DNA of 64,000 nucleotides, taken from NCBI GenBank assembly GCA_964559835.1, contig CAZLJE010000003.1, positions 62,001-126,000 on the forward strand, read 5' to 3'. Below, in pieces: positions 25,845-35,546 of the stretch. Under the pieces are notes generated by a model. The model had not been told where the DNA came from and ran no database searches. It saw only the letters and a program-made list of their open reading frames with translations. Each line of letters starts with the position of its first letter. Within the stretch, counting starts at the first letter, position 1. The DNA comes from DAISJI01 sp964559835. Its GTDB lineage: Bacteria; Acidobacteriota; Terriglobia; Terriglobales; Acidobacteriaceae. Made by a program: the position numbers and the translations under genes.

Positions 25845-28460
25845 CTACTGTCCGGCCGTCGCGCCGTGTTCTTTCAGCCACCCGGACAGCTTCGGTCCCT
25901 GGTCCTGCCGGATGCGGACACAGTCGTTCAGGCGCTCCATCCCCCGCTGGAACCCACGCGGAGTAGGGTCGGGGTGTTGTGCGAACCACTGCTGCACGTC
26001 GCCCTTCGCATCTTCGCTGCAGAAGGAACTCGCCAGACCGCCGTAGCCTCCGCCCAGACCACCGCCGGATTTTTTATCGATCTCCGCAAAATGCGTCTTG
26101 AAGAAGTTCCAGGCGAGTTCGCGGGTCTCGTCGTCGCCCAACAACCCGAACAGTGCGCTGAACATGTCCTGCGAACGCACCGCCGGAGTCAGCACCGCGT
26201 CCAACGTCCGTTGCACGAGCTTGGGATCGCGGAATGACGTGAGCGCGCCGGCGTAGCGATAGAACTGTTCCGGGGCAGTTGAATTTTGCAGCTTCGCCAG
26301 GTACGCGTTGTACAAAGCCTCGTCGCCCTGGATCGCCGCCAGGTTCAGGACCAGCCCGGCGACATTCGGATCCACAGACTTCGGGTCGTTCATGTATTGT
26401 TGCGCCAAGGCCTTCGCGTGCGCCAGCACCTCAGGGTCGCGCGCCGTGAAGCCCATTGCGCCCAGCACCGACGGCCTTAACTCGCGGACCTCGTCGCTCT
26501 CACCCGGCTTCGGGCTCCAGCCGAGTTCATTCGCCAGCGGACGCAGGAAGTTCCGCAACCATGCGCGATACTGGTCCTTCTCCGGGCCCTCCGCGATGCG
26601 CGAATTGATGTAGCCGAGCGGGCCGAGGTAAGTCTGGATCACCTGACGCGTGCGATCGTTCTTCAATCCGGAGACGACGTCGAGATATTCGCCGATCGGA
26701 TGCTGCCCGGCGCGCACCAATGCCCACTCGTCTCCGAGCAGCATGATGCGTTCTTCAGGCTTCAGTCCAGTCTCCGCTGCCGCCGAGATCTTGGCGATCA
26801 TCTCGGGGCTATAGTTGGTGCGGAAATAGCCGTATCCGCCGGCGTTGATATAGGCCCAGTCGGGACAGCTATTCAGCGCGACCGCCTGCTGCTTCTGCGT
26901 GATCACTTCGCATTGCTGCGCGCCGGATGGCGTCTTGATGCAGATCGGCACCTGCCACAGCTCCTTGCTACCCTGCTTCAGCAGCGCCGGATCCTCGTAG
27001 AAGCGCGTCTGCGAAATATTCAGCGTCGCCTTGTTGCCGGCGCACTGTGCAGTGACCGACAGCATCGGCGCGCCCGCCTGGTTGACGAACGTGGGCATGA
27101 TCTTGTCGACCGGCTTCTTTGACGCCGCGGTCATCGCGTTCCAGAAGTCGTCGGATTTCGCGTTGCCGTATGCGTGCTGCTTCAAGTACGAGTTCACTCC
27201 GGCACGAAACGGTTCCTCACCCAGGTAGTGCTCGATCATGCGCAACACGGCGGCGGATTTGCCGTAGGCGATGCCGTCGAATAGTTGCGAGATTGCGTCC
27301 GGTGTATCGGCTTCCGTGGCGCTCGCGTGGATTGCACGCGTGTTCTTGGAAGCATCGACGCCAAGCGAGCCGGACGTTCCCTGCACATCGTCCATGTCTA
27401 CATTCCACTCGGGCTTCCATGCCTTGATGGGCTTAGAGGACATCCAGGTGGCGAAACCCTCGTTCAGCCAAATGTCGTCCCACCAAGCCATGGTCACGAG
27501 GTCGCCGAACCACTGGTGCGCCATCTCGTGCGCCGCCACCGAAGCCACGGCTTTTCTCTGGCCGACAGATGCAGTTGCGGGATCGGCCAGTAGAAGAACG
27601 TCTCGATAGGTGATCGCTCCCGTGTTCTCCATGGCGCCGGCCGAGAAATCGGGTAGGGCGATCAGGTCGAGCTTCTTGAAGGGGTACTTGATCGCATAGT
27701 ACTTGTCGTAATACGCGAGCACCGCCTTGGCCGACTCCAACGCAGTTTGTCCAAGCTGCGCCTTCTCCGGCACGGCGCAGACCCGGATGGGTATGTTGTC
27801 CTGTGCGCCCTCGACGCATTTGAAGTCGCCGACCAGGAAGGCAACAAGGTAGGTCGACATCTTCGGAGTCGTGTCGAACGTGAGCGTGTGCTTGTTGTCG
27901 CTCGGCCCGGGCTGGTCGTTGATGATCTTGCCGTTCGAAATTCCGGTGTCGCCCTTGTCCACCACGAGAGTGATGTCGAAGGTAGCTTTGTATGCGGGCT
28001 CGTCGAACGATGGGAACGCGCGCCGGGCGTCCGTTGCCTCGAACTGCGTAACGGCGTAATTCCGCGCCTTCGACTTGCTCAGGTAGAAGCCTTTGAGCTT
28101 GTCGTTCAGGATCCCCGAGTACTTGATGTGGATCTGCACCGGGCCGGCGGGGATTTGGTTATCGACGGCGAGTGTCGCCATTTCTTTCTTGTCGTCGGTC
28201 GTGACCTTCGCGGTTTGCGACTTGCCGCCCGAGGTGATGGACACGCCGGTAAATGTGATCTCGGCGGAATTCAGCACGATCTGGCTGGTCGGCTTCGTCA
28301 CGCGGACATCGATGGTCTCGTCGCCATCGAAGGTCGCCTTTTGCAGGTCGGGTGTCAGCGTGAGTTTGTAGTGCGAGGGCACGGCGGTCTCGGGCAGGCG
28401 CTGTGCGCTCGCCGCAAACGCCATGAGCACAACGGCAGCACACAACAGGAATCGCTTCAT
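25845..28460 (-). CDS. Exported M1-family aminopeptidase
   Basis: An 871-residue zinc aminopeptidase. A signal peptide covers residues 1-20 (FLLCAAVVLMAFAASAQ). The M1 hallmarks are GAMENTGAI (N-terminal substrate recognition), HEMAHQWFGD with the downstream Glu in NEGFATWM, and a C-terminal ERAP1-like helical domain from about residue 530. It would remove N-terminal amino acids from peptides in the periplasm or outside the cell. ATG 28460 has AGGAG about 7 bases upstream. It is followed by a palindromic repeat and tRNA-Phe and seems to be a single-gene unit. Confidence 0.94.
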   Translation of the reverse strand: MKRFLLCAAVVLMAFAASAQRLPETAVPSHYKLTLTPDLQKATFDGDETIDVRVTKPTSQIVLNSAEITFTGVSITSGGKSQTAKVTTDDKKEMATLAVDNQIPAGPVQIHIKYSGILNDKLKGFYLSKSKARNYAVTQFEATDARRAFPSFDEPAYKATFDITLVVDKGDTGISNGKIINDQPGPSDNKHTLTFDTTPKMSTYLVAFLVGDFKCVEGAQDNIPIRVCAVPEKAQLGQTALESAKAVLAYYDKYYAIKYPFKKLDLIALPDFSAGAMENTGAITYRDVLLLADPATASVGQRKAVASVAAHEMAHQWFGDLVTMAWWDDIWLNEGFATWMSSKPIKAWKPEWNVDMDDVQGTSGSLGVDASKNTRAIHASATEADTPDAISQLFDGIAYGKSAAVLRMIEHYLGEEPFRAGVNSYLKQHAYGNAKSDDFWNAMTAASKKPVDKIMPTFVNQAGAPMLSVTAQCAGNKATLNISQTRFYEDPALLKQGSKELWQVPICIKTPSGAQQCEVITQKQQAVALNSCPDWAYINAGGYGYFRTNYSPEMIAKISAAAETGLKPEERIMLLGDEWALVRAGQHPIGEYLDVVSGLKNDRTRQVIQTYLGPLGYINSRIAEGPEKDQYRAWLRNFLRPLANELGWSPKPGESDEVRELRPSVLGAMGFTARDPEVLAHAKALAQQYMNDPKSVDPNVAGLVLNLAAIQGDEALYNAYLAKLQNSTAPEQFYRYAGALTSFRDPKLVQRTLDAVLTPAVRSQDMFSALFGLLGDDETRELAWNFFKTHFAEIDKKSGGGLGGGYGGLASSFCSEDAKGDVQQWFAQHPDPTPRGFQRGMERLNDCVRIRQDQGPKLSGWLKEHGATAGQ

Positions 28461-28574
28461 TCGCTCTCCTCATTATTCCGTGTATCGGCTCCGAACTCGA
28501 ACGGACACACACTTCCACGTTTCAAATTACGAGTCATAACGCGAAAAGTTAGCAGGAAGTTTCAACTTTGTCCG

Positions 28575-29852
28575 TCAAGGCTCGACTGGCGAAAGTATTC
28601 GCTGTCCGGAAATGGACATTCCGCACAGGTTTGAGCCGAACCAGTAGCAGATCTCGCGGTAGTCCCGGACGCCAAAGACGGCAAAATCCGCATCCTTGCC
28701 GGGCTCGATGCTTCCTTTGCGTTCTGACATTCGCAATGCGTGCGCTCCGTTGATGGTCGCGGCCGCGATGGCTTCTGCCGGCGACATCTTCATCTGCGTG
28801 CATGCCAGCGACAGCACCATCTGCATGTTCGTCGTCGGCGAGCTTCCAGGGTTGTAATCTGTGGCCAGTGCGACAGCGACACCTGCGTCGATCATCTTTC
28901 GCGCCGCCGGATACCGCGTCAGGCCGAGAAAGTAAGCCGCGCCGGGAAGTAGCGTCGCCACGGTGTTGGACTTAGCCAGCACCGGCAGCTCGTCGTCACT
29001 GACGTGATCCATATGGTCGAACGAGGCCGGGTCGAACTCCATGAGCGGTCCGACCTGCGCCGGGGTAAGTTGGCATACGTGCGCGCGGACTCCGAGACCG
29101 TGCTTGCGGGCAGCGGAAAAGATCTGGCGCGCTTCGTCGGTGGTGAAGGCGCCACGCTCGACGAACACGTCCACGAATTGCGCAATTCTTCGGCGCGCTG
29201 CGGCCGGAATCATTTCTTCGCAAATAGCGCGCACGTAATCCTCACGACGGTCCTTGTACTCCGGAGGGACAACGTGTGCCCCGAGCAGCGTCGGGACCAG
29301 GGTTCCCGGCCATTGCACCTGGACTGACTTGAGCGCTTCCAGGGACTTCAACTCTCCATCGACGCTGAGCGCATAACCGGATTTCGCCTCGACCGTCGTA
29401 GTCCCTTGCGCCGCCAACTCGCGCAGCGCCGAAAGGACCTTGTCCGCCAGCGAAGCGCGCGAGGCTTTCCGGACCCCAGCAATGCTGGAGGCGATGCCAC
29501 CTCCGGCAGCGGCGATCTCCTCGTATGTCGCGCCCGAGAGCCGCTTCTCGAAATCCACCAAGCGCGGCGCCGCGAACACCGGGTGCGTGTGCGAATCCAC
29601 GAACCCCGGCAGCACCACGCCTCCGCCGCAGTCGATCTCGCGAACTTTCTTGCCCCTTGAGCGCAGCCAGCTATCGCGGATCGCCTCGCGCCGCGTGCCG
29701 ACACTGACGATCTTTCCCGCCGCGCAGAGCACGGCAGCGTCTTCAACGATGTTCAGTTCGCTCAGTTCGCGCCCGCGCCTCGGCCCCGCCCCGCCGCGTA
29801 GCGTGACCAGTTGCCCGATGTTGGTGAGGAGGATGGGAGCGGTCGCTTTCAA
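28575..29852 (-). CDS. hutI: Imidazolonepropionase
   Basis: The third step of histidine degradation: hydrolysis of 4-imidazolone-5-propionate to N-formiminoglutamate. The amidohydrolase metal motifs are visible: DSHTHPVF, GAHVVPPEY, RAHVCQL, DHMDHVSDDE and ATDYNPGSSP, the last typical of HutI. The frame is open to 30035, but the family N terminus (LLTNIGQLVTL) follows a TTG at 29852. That TTG overlaps the TGA of the DinB-like gene as TTGA, a typical coupled start, giving 425 residues, the usual size. It is the last gene of hutU, DinB-like, hutI. Confidence 0.93.
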   Translation of the reverse strand: MKATAPILLTNIGQLVTLRGGAGPRRGRELSELNIVEDAAVLCAAGKIVSVGTRREAIRDSWLRSRGKKVREIDCGGGVVLPGFVDSHTHPVFAAPRLVDFEKRLSGATYEEIAAAGGGIASSIAGVRKASRASLADKVLSALRELAAQGTTTVEAKSGYALSVDGELKSLEALKSVQVQWPGTLVPTLLGAHVVPPEYKDRREDYVRAICEEMIPAAARRRIAQFVDVFVERGAFTTDEARQIFSAARKHGLGVRAHVCQLTPAQVGPLMEFDPASFDHMDHVSDDELPVLAKSNTVATLLPGAAYFLGLTRYPAARKMIDAGVAVALATDYNPGSSPTTNMQMVLSLACTQMKMSPAEAIAAATINGAHALRMSERKGSIEPGKDADFAVFGVRDYREICYWFGSNLCGMSISGQRILSPVEP

Positions 29853-30376
29853 TCGATGGCTTTCGTGAAGATGAAGTCGTGCTGCCAATCCTGCTTGAAC
29901 CCGTTCTGCCGCAGAGCGGTCGCCAACTGCGCCCAGTGGCGCATGGAATGGAACATTGTGTGGGCAAACATCTTGCGCCGCGATGCGGTCAACGTGCCAG
30001 AGGTCTTGCTCCCGAATGTGATGATCTCGTTCCACTCGGCATCGGTGTAGCGCGCAAGCAAACCGCGGAAGGCTTCGCGGGCTCTCGCGCCGATTCCAAA
30101 GATCTCATCCACACTGCCGGAAGGAAAATCGCTGGCCGCAATCGTCACACGCGTGATGCCCTGGATGCGCTCGGAATAGAGAAGGTCGACTGCCATGATG
30201 TGGACCAGCATCGCGCGTACCGAATCCGATTGCGCCACGGCGACAGCAATGTCGAGTGCCTCCGGATGCGCGCGGAAAAATTCATGCCAACGCTGTGTCT
30301 CCTCCTCGTTGTGGCGAAGGAGTTCGTCGAACGAGATTCCCGCGGCGGCTTTGGATTGCGCACTTGGACCGGCCAT
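29849..30376 (-). CDS. DinB-like four-helix protein inside the hut operon
   Basis: A 175-residue protein with the DinB/YfiT-like pattern: helical throughout, with metal-ligand-type histidines in LVHIMAVDLLYSERIQG and HTMFHSMRHWAQLATALRQ. Members of this fold bind a divalent metal and include thiol-dependent transferases and isomerases. It begins 10 bases after the hutU stop, and its TGA overlaps the hutI start, so it is made together with two histidine-degradation enzymes. Its function is unknown; the position suggests a link to histidine or imidazolone metabolism. Confidence 0.85.
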   Translation of the reverse strand: MAGPSAQSKAAAGISFDELLRHNEEETQRWHEFFRAHPEALDIAVAVAQSDSVRAMLVHIMAVDLLYSERIQGITRVTIAASDFPSGSVDEIFGIGARAREAFRGLLARYTDAEWNEIITFGSKTSGTLTASRRKMFAHTMFHSMRHWAQLATALRQNGFKQDWQHDFIFTKAID

Positions 30377-30385
30377 ACCGTCACC

Positions 30386-32062
30386 TCACTTCATCGGTAT
30401 CTTGATTCCCTTCTCTTCCGCGAAGCGCTTCGCCTCGTCATAACCCGCGTCCACGTGACGGGCGACACCGATTCCCGGATCGTTCGTGAGAACGCGTTCG
30501 ATGCGCTTCGCCATCGCATCGGTTCCGTCCGCGACCGTGACCTGCCCAGCATGCTGCGAGTAGCCGATACCGACTCCGCCGCCGTTATGAATGCTCACCC
30601 ACGAAGCACCGCTCGCCGTGTTCAACATCGCGTTCAGCAGGGGCCAATCGGCAACTGCGTCTGAACCATCCTTCATTCCTTCGGTCTCGCGGAATGGCGA
30701 TGCCACACTGCCGGTATCAAGATGATCGCGACCAATCACGATCGGTGCCTTGATCTTCCCTTTTTTCACCAGGTCGTTGATTGCGAGGCCGAATTGCGCG
30801 CGTTCGCCGTAACCAAGCCAGCAGATACGCGCCGGGAGGCCCTGGAACTTGATCCGCTTGCGCGCCAGGTTGATCCATCGCGACAAGATACGATTCTGCG
30901 GGAACAGCTCCAGCACCAGCTCGTCGGTGACGTGAATGTCGCTCGGTTCGCCGCTCAACGCTACCCAGCGGAACGGGCCCCGTCCTTCACAAAACAGTGG
31001 GCGGATATATGCCGGCACGAATCCCGGGAAGTCGTAGGCGTTCTTGACGCCGCGCTGAAAGGCGAAGGTGCGGATATTGTTGCCATAATCGAACGTGACG
31101 CTGCCCATCTTCTGCAGCGCGAGCATGCCCTCGACATGCTTCGCCATGGAATCAAGCGAGCGTTCTTCGTACGCCTTAGGATCGCGCTTCCGCAGCTCCA
31201 ACGCTTGCTCCAGCGACATCCCGTTGGGCACGTAGCCGTTCAGCGGATCGTGTGCGCTCGTCTGGTCAGTCAGAATGTCAGGCACTACACCGCGCGCCGC
31301 AAGTTCCGGAATGACGTCGGCGCAATTTCCGATAAGCCCGACGGAAACGTTCTCTTTCTTGCGCACAGCGTTCTTCAGGATTCGCAGCGCCTCGTCGAGG
31401 GTGTTGACCATGAAGTCGCAATAGCCGGTCTTCAGCCTCTTCTTTATCCGTTCCGCATCGACGTCGATGCCGAGGAACGCCGCTCCGGTCATGGTCGCCG
31501 CCAATGGCTGCGCGCCCCCCATGCCACCCATCCCGCCGCTGACGATCAACTTCCCTTCCAACTCGCCGCCGAAATGTTTTTCTCCCGCTGCGGCAAAAGT
31601 CTCGAACGTTCCCTGGACGATCCCCTGCGAGCCGATGTAGATCCACGACCCGGCGGTCATCTGGCCGTACATCATCAGGCCCGCGCGCTCGAGTTCATTG
31701 AACTTCTGCCAGTTCGACCAGTGTCCGACGAGGTTGGAGTTCGCGATCAATACGCGCGGCGCGTACTCGTGCGTACGAAAGATCCCGACGGGCTTGCCGG
31801 ACTGCACCAGCAGTGTCTCGTCGTTGTCGAGCGACTCGAGCGAACTGACGATGGCGTGAAAACACTCCCAGCTTCGGGCCGCGCGGCCGGTACCACCGTA
31901 GACGACGAGGTCTTTGGGCCGCTCGCCGACCTCTTCGTCCAGGTTGTTCATGATCATGCGCATCGCGGCTTCCTGCTGCCAGCTCTTGCAGGAGATGCTG
32001 GTGCCGCGCGGCGCTTTGACCGGCGTATAAGTGCTCTGATTGATGTCAGTTTCGACCGGCAT
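30386..32062 (-). CDS. hutU: Urocanate hydratase
   Basis: The second step of histidine degradation, using tightly bound NAD+ as an electrophile. The 558-residue protein has the family blocks YGGTGRAARSWECF, GRMG-equivalent MGGMGGAQPLAATM, TDQTSAHDPLNGY and GRDHLDTGSVASP. ATG 32062 is preferred over TTG 32071. It heads the minus-strand unit hutU, DinB-like, hutI. hutH, hutG and a hut regulator are not in the window. Confidence 0.96.
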   Translation of the reverse strand: MPVETDINQSTYTPVKAPRGTSISCKSWQQEAAMRMIMNNLDEEVGERPKDLVVYGGTGRAARSWECFHAIVSSLESLDNDETLLVQSGKPVGIFRTHEYAPRVLIANSNLVGHWSNWQKFNELERAGLMMYGQMTAGSWIYIGSQGIVQGTFETFAAAGEKHFGGELEGKLIVSGGMGGMGGAQPLAATMTGAAFLGIDVDAERIKKRLKTGYCDFMVNTLDEALRILKNAVRKKENVSVGLIGNCADVIPELAARGVVPDILTDQTSAHDPLNGYVPNGMSLEQALELRKRDPKAYEERSLDSMAKHVEGMLALQKMGSVTFDYGNNIRTFAFQRGVKNAYDFPGFVPAYIRPLFCEGRGPFRWVALSGEPSDIHVTDELVLELFPQNRILSRWINLARKRIKFQGLPARICWLGYGERAQFGLAINDLVKKGKIKAPIVIGRDHLDTGSVASPFRETEGMKDGSDAVADWPLLNAMLNTASGASWVSIHNGGGVGIGYSQHAGQVTVADGTDAMAKRIERVLTNDPGIGVARHVDAGYDEAKRFAEEKGIKIPMK

Positions 32063-32541
32063 AACAGGCAATGGTAAGCCGTGTGCGCAAATTGTTCCAC
32101 GTCGAGGTGATGTGCTCTTCGAGGGTGGGGGTGGGGTGCGATTCGTAAGTTCCCTAACGGCGGGGATTTAGGAAGAGCCGTCGCCAGATCGCCGGAATGA
32201 TTGGAGTTAGGAGACGGTCATTGCAAAATCCCTAAATCATGCGAGTTAGCAGAACTGGATCGGACATAGGACTCCTAGCGGCGCGAGGCCGGTTCACACG
32301 AAGGTCACGATGGTTTCACGAAGGAAAACAAAACCCTCAGCGCAGAGGGCGCGGAGGGGCAGAGAAGCCTTTTCTCTTTACTCTTAACTCTTACTTCCAG
32401 TGTAGCAGGTTGCAGGGGGTGATTCCCTCACGTTTACACAAACTATATCGTGAGGCGAGTCAGCGACTTGGGCGGATTTGTGATATCCAGGGGGCTTGAC
32501 AACAAAATCTGTCATCGCAACCACGGTTGATCTCTCGAGTG
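32063..32541. other. Intergenic region, no gene seen
   Basis: About 480 bases between the divergent ends of hutU and the sigma-54 response regulator. It contains short degenerate CACGAAGG-type words near 32295-32330, resembling one arm of the dispersed palindromes. The frame at 32239-32499 has no supporting features. The hutU promoter should lie at its left edge, but no clear boxes were found. Confidence 0.5.
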
Positions 32542-33942
32542 CTAGTTGGCAGGCGTGGTGCGCTGGATATCGTACTGCCGGATCTTGTACAGCAACGCCT
32601 TGTAGCTGATCTTCAACAGCATGGCGGCCTTTTTCCGGTTCCAGTTGGTCTCGTCGAGCGCCTTACTGATGGCCTCGATCTCCGCTTCGTCTTTGACGCC
32701 GCGAACCAATCCCTTGAGGCCGCCCGCGGAAACTACGGCGCCCGATCCGGCGGCGGCGCCGAACGCACGGTCAGCATGCGGAGCGAGTTCGGCGATGGCC
32801 ATCTCTTCATCGCCGAGCACCATGAAACGCTTTACGAAATTACCGAGCTCGCGCAGATTTCCGGGCCAGGGATAGGCTTCGCAGGCGCGGGTCAGCGATG
32901 GCGACAGCGGCAGCGGCGGTCGCGCATAGCGCTCCGCCACCTGTCCCATGAAGTGCTTCAGCAGGATCGGAATCTCTTCCCTACGTTCCCGCAGTGGCGG
33001 CAGGTTGATGGTGAAGCCGTTCAGGCGGTAATAAAGGTCTTCGCGCAGTTTCTTAGCGGCGATCGCCTCCGGGACATTGATGTTGGTCGCGGCAAGGACG
33101 CGGACGTCGACCTTCACCATGTGTCGGCTGCCCAGGCGCGAGAATTGCTGGTCCTGAAGGACGTGGAGGAGCTTGGCCTGAAGAGCGGGCGGCATTTCGC
33201 CGATCTCGTCGAGCAGCAGCGTGCCCTTATTGCAAAGCTCGAACTTGCCGGGTTTCGAGGTGGAAGCGCCGGTAAAGGCTCCGGGCTCGTAGCCGAACAA
33301 TTCGCTCTCCAAGAGGTCGCCGGGAACCGCGGCGCAATTCACCTTCATGAAAGTACGGTGCGCACGCGGGGAATACTTGTGAATGAGTTTGGCGACGACT
33401 TCTTTGCCGGCGCCGCTCTCGCCAAGGATGAGGATGGGGATGTCGACGTTGGCGACCAGCTTGGCCTGCGAGCGGATCTTGCGCATGGCAGGGGAGCCGG
33501 AGACAAAAAATACGTCATCGCCGAGATCTTCGATCTCGCCCACGACGGCCGGAGCGGCCGCGGCCTTGTCGCCGATGCACTGCTGGATGACGGCCTCGAG
33601 GTCGGCTTTCTGGAATGGCTTCGCGAGGTAATCGACGGCGCCGAGCCGGATGGCTTGTACTACCTTCCGGGTATCGCTGACGCAGGACAACATGATGACT
33701 TTCAAATGCGGGTAACGCTGGCGCAATTGCTCGAGCGTTTGCAGGCCGTCAATACCGGGAGGCATGAGCACGTCGAGGAGAACGACATCGGGAGGCACCT
33801 GCATCTCGGTCAGACGGCGCACAGCTTCCTCGCCGCTGGAGGCGGTATCGACTTTGTAGCCCTCCACTTCCAGCAAGGTGCGCAGATACCGCAGCATGCT
33901 GGGCTCGTCGTCCACGACGAAAAGATTCGGTACGTTTGCCAT
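32542..33942 (-). CDS. NtrC-type sigma-54 response regulator
   Basis: A 466-residue regulator with a receiver domain (about 8-120, phospho-Asp in VVLLDVLMPPG), an AAA+ domain (about 145-385, Walker A GESGAGKE, GAFTGA loop in PGAFTGAST) and a Fis-type helix-turn-helix (DETNWNRKKAAMLLKISYKALLYK). It is encoded 18 bases after the histidine kinase at 33961 and is almost certainly its partner. The C-terminal DNA-binding segment closely resembles that of the stand-alone activator at 35756, so the two may recognise similar sites. Confidence 0.95.
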   Translation of the reverse strand: MANVPNLFVVDDEPSMLRYLRTLLEVEGYKVDTASSGEEAVRRLTEMQVPPDVVLLDVLMPPGIDGLQTLEQLRQRYPHLKVIMLSCVSDTRKVVQAIRLGAVDYLAKPFQKADLEAVIQQCIGDKAAAAPAVVGEIEDLGDDVFFVSGSPAMRKIRSQAKLVANVDIPILILGESGAGKEVVAKLIHKYSPRAHRTFMKVNCAAVPGDLLESELFGYEPGAFTGASTSKPGKFELCNKGTLLLDEIGEMPPALQAKLLHVLQDQQFSRLGSRHMVKVDVRVLAATNINVPEAIAAKKLREDLYYRLNGFTINLPPLRERREEIPILLKHFMGQVAERYARPPLPLSPSLTRACEAYPWPGNLRELGNFVKRFMVLGDEEMAIAELAPHADRAFGAAAGSGAVVSAGGLKGLVRGVKDEAEIEAISKALDETNWNRKKAAMLLKISYKALLYKIRQYDIQRTTPAN

Positions 33943-33960
33943 TACCAGTCCCGGTCCTTG

Positions 33961-34905
33961 CTAGCCCGTTGTAATGCTCTGTTGTAGCGGTAGGAGAAAT
34001 GAGAACTTGCTGCCGCAGCCCGGTTCGCTTTCCACCCAGATTTTACCCCCATGAGCCTGAACCAGTCTGCGGGCAATTCCCAGGCCCAGTCCCATGCCGG
34101 GTCCGGAAGCATCGTTGTTCGGCACCTGGAAGAAGTCGCCGAAGATCTCCTGGTGGAACTCTGGCGGAATGCCCGGGCCGGTGTCGGCGACACTGACACG
34201 CACGGCATTGGGGGCGAGCAGGTGCGGGCGTTTGCGCCGTTCCTTGCTGATGCTGCGCGGCTCCGACTGCCGGCGCTCCCAGAGCTGCGGTTCGGCGTTG
34301 AGCCAGACCGTGCCTCCCTGTGGAGTGAACTTGAGCGCGTTCTCCAGCAGGTTGGAGACGACTCTTTGAATGCGGTCGTGGTCGAACGGGAACGGCTGCA
34401 GGTGTTCGTTAGCGAGGTAATAAAAGGCTACGCCTTTGCTCTGAAACCGGGGCAGCCAGAAGCTGCATACTTCCGTGAGGCAGGCATGCATATCGCCTGC
34501 TTCGTCGAAGCGCAGATTGAGATTGCCGGTCTGGACGGCGCTGAAGGTAAGGAAGTCGGTGATCAAGCGGCCGAGCCGCTGGCTGCTGGCATACATATCT
34601 TCGAGGCAGCCGGTCTGCTTTTCGTTCAGAGCTCCCAGTTTTCCGCTGAGCAGCAGCTCGATATATCCTGACACGACCGACAAGGGTGTACGCAGATCAT
34701 GAGCAGCCGTGGCCAGCGCCTGGGCACAGCGGGAATACTGTTCCTGTAACTGGCGATATTCGCGGAGGAGTTCGCCTTCTGGCCCGCTTTCCGGGCAGGC
34801 ACCTTGGAGGGTGTGCTCCAGGTTGGCATCTCTGTTTGAGAAAACAGCAGCAGCTTGGCTTGGGGCAGCTGCGCCTGCGAGCGGATTGTGAGCAGAGTCG
34901 GACAC
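33961..34905 (-). CDS. Soluble sensor histidine kinase
   Basis: A cytoplasmic kinase of about 314 residues with no membrane segment. A short coiled N-terminal region leads into the phosphoacceptor (AAHDLRTPLSVVSGY) and the ATPase domain (NLLENALKFTPQGG, VADTGPGIP, GMGLGLGIARRL). The frame is open to a TTG at 34986, but that TTG is the first part of a strong -35 box, so translation probably starts at GTG 34905. It precedes its NtrC-type partner by 18 bases. The absence of a sensor domain suggests input from another protein. Confidence 0.88.
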   Translation of the reverse strand: MSDSAHNPLAGAAAPSQAAAVFSNRDANLEHTLQGACPESGPEGELLREYRQLQEQYSRCAQALATAAHDLRTPLSVVSGYIELLLSGKLGALNEKQTGCLEDMYASSQRLGRLITDFLTFSAVQTGNLNLRFDEAGDMHACLTEVCSFWLPRFQSKGVAFYYLANEHLQPFPFDHDRIQRVVSNLLENALKFTPQGGTVWLNAEPQLWERRQSEPRSISKERRKRPHLLAPNAVRVSVADTGPGIPPEFHQEIFGDFFQVPNNDASGPGMGLGLGIARRLVQAHGGKIWVESEPGCGSKFSFLLPLQQSITTG

Positions 34906-34956
34906 GCAAAAAGAACCAGAGTGGATTCGGGGGGAAGATTGGGGCGAATCTGCTAG

Positions 34957-34986
34957 ATAATAGGGCGAATAGCTCGCGCGAGTCAA
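34957..34986 (-). promoter_or_regulatory. Sigma-70-type promoter of the kinase/regulator pair
   Basis: On the minus strand TTGACT (34986-34981), an 18-base spacer and TATTAT (34962-34957) give a near-consensus promoter. Transcription would start about 45 bases before GTG 34905. Confidence 0.7.
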
Positions 34987-35151
34987 GGACTACAGTGCAA
35001 CAACTTTCCTCAAATGTCGCAAACTGTTGCGTATAAGGTGTCGAACTTACTGTTCATCCTTTCGATACCGATTTTGGTTACTTTCGTGTAAGTGACTGAG
35101 TCTTCTAATTTTTCGAATATCAGGCGCACGAACAAGATATATAAGGTTGTT

Positions 35152-35166
35152 TGGCCCCTCATGTGC
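35152..35166 (+). promoter_or_regulatory. Possible sigma-54 promoter before the PilZ gene
   Basis: TGGCCCC-TCAT-GTGC keeps the invariant GG (35153-35154) and GC (35165-35166) ten bases apart, and the TGGC and TGC cores. It lies 27 bases before ATG 35193. The match is partial, so chance cannot be excluded. Confidence 0.35.
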
Positions 35167-35192
35167 CCCTTACGAGCCACGGAACTACGATA

Positions 35193-35546
35193 ATGACACT
35201 TACTGGGTCTGACAGGCGGAAACATCAGCGGCTACCGTTGTCGATTCCGGTATTTGTACGCGGCGTCGATCAAGAGGGCAAAGAATTCCTCGAATTTGCC
35301 ACCGCGCTGAATATCAGCGCCGGGGGAATTCTTTTAGCCACACGACGTAACTTACCCAAATCCAGTAACTTGTCATTAGAGATTCCCGTAGCTCCCATGC
35401 CGACAACGGCGACGTCTCCGCAATCAGTCCGCAGCCTGAAAGCAAGGTTGGTCCGGATCACACACGGGGACCGTTGTCATCTCGTTGGCTTGCGTTTCTC
35501 TAAGCCGCTTGGCGAAGCCAAAGGGAAAGTTGCTTCCGCCCTGTGA
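35193..35546 (+). CDS. PilZ domain protein
   Basis: A 117-residue, single-domain PilZ protein: SDRRKHQRLPLSIPVFVRG carries the RxxxR motif, and ALNISAGGILLATRRNL carries the N-x-S-x-x-G motif. Both cyclic-di-GMP contact motifs are intact, so binding is likely. ATG 35193 is chosen because the domain starts straight after it; the longer frame from 35151 would include the possible promoter. It is divergent from a kinase/sigma-54 regulator pair and precedes a sigma-54 activator. Confidence 0.85.
   Translation: MTLTGSDRRKHQRLPLSIPVFVRGVDQEGKEFLEFATALNISAGGILLATRRNLPKSSNLSLEIPVAPMPTTATSPQSVRSLKARLVRITHGDRCHLVGLRFSKPLGEAKGKVASAL

Noticed and set aside
32239..32499. 86-codon frame after hutU
   Set aside because: It covers repeat-like sequence and shows no start signal or family likeness.
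32527..33987. 486-codon plus-strand frame
   Set aside because: It lies fully antisense to the sigma-54 response regulator and has a low-complexity His/Arg-rich composition typical of a shadow frame.
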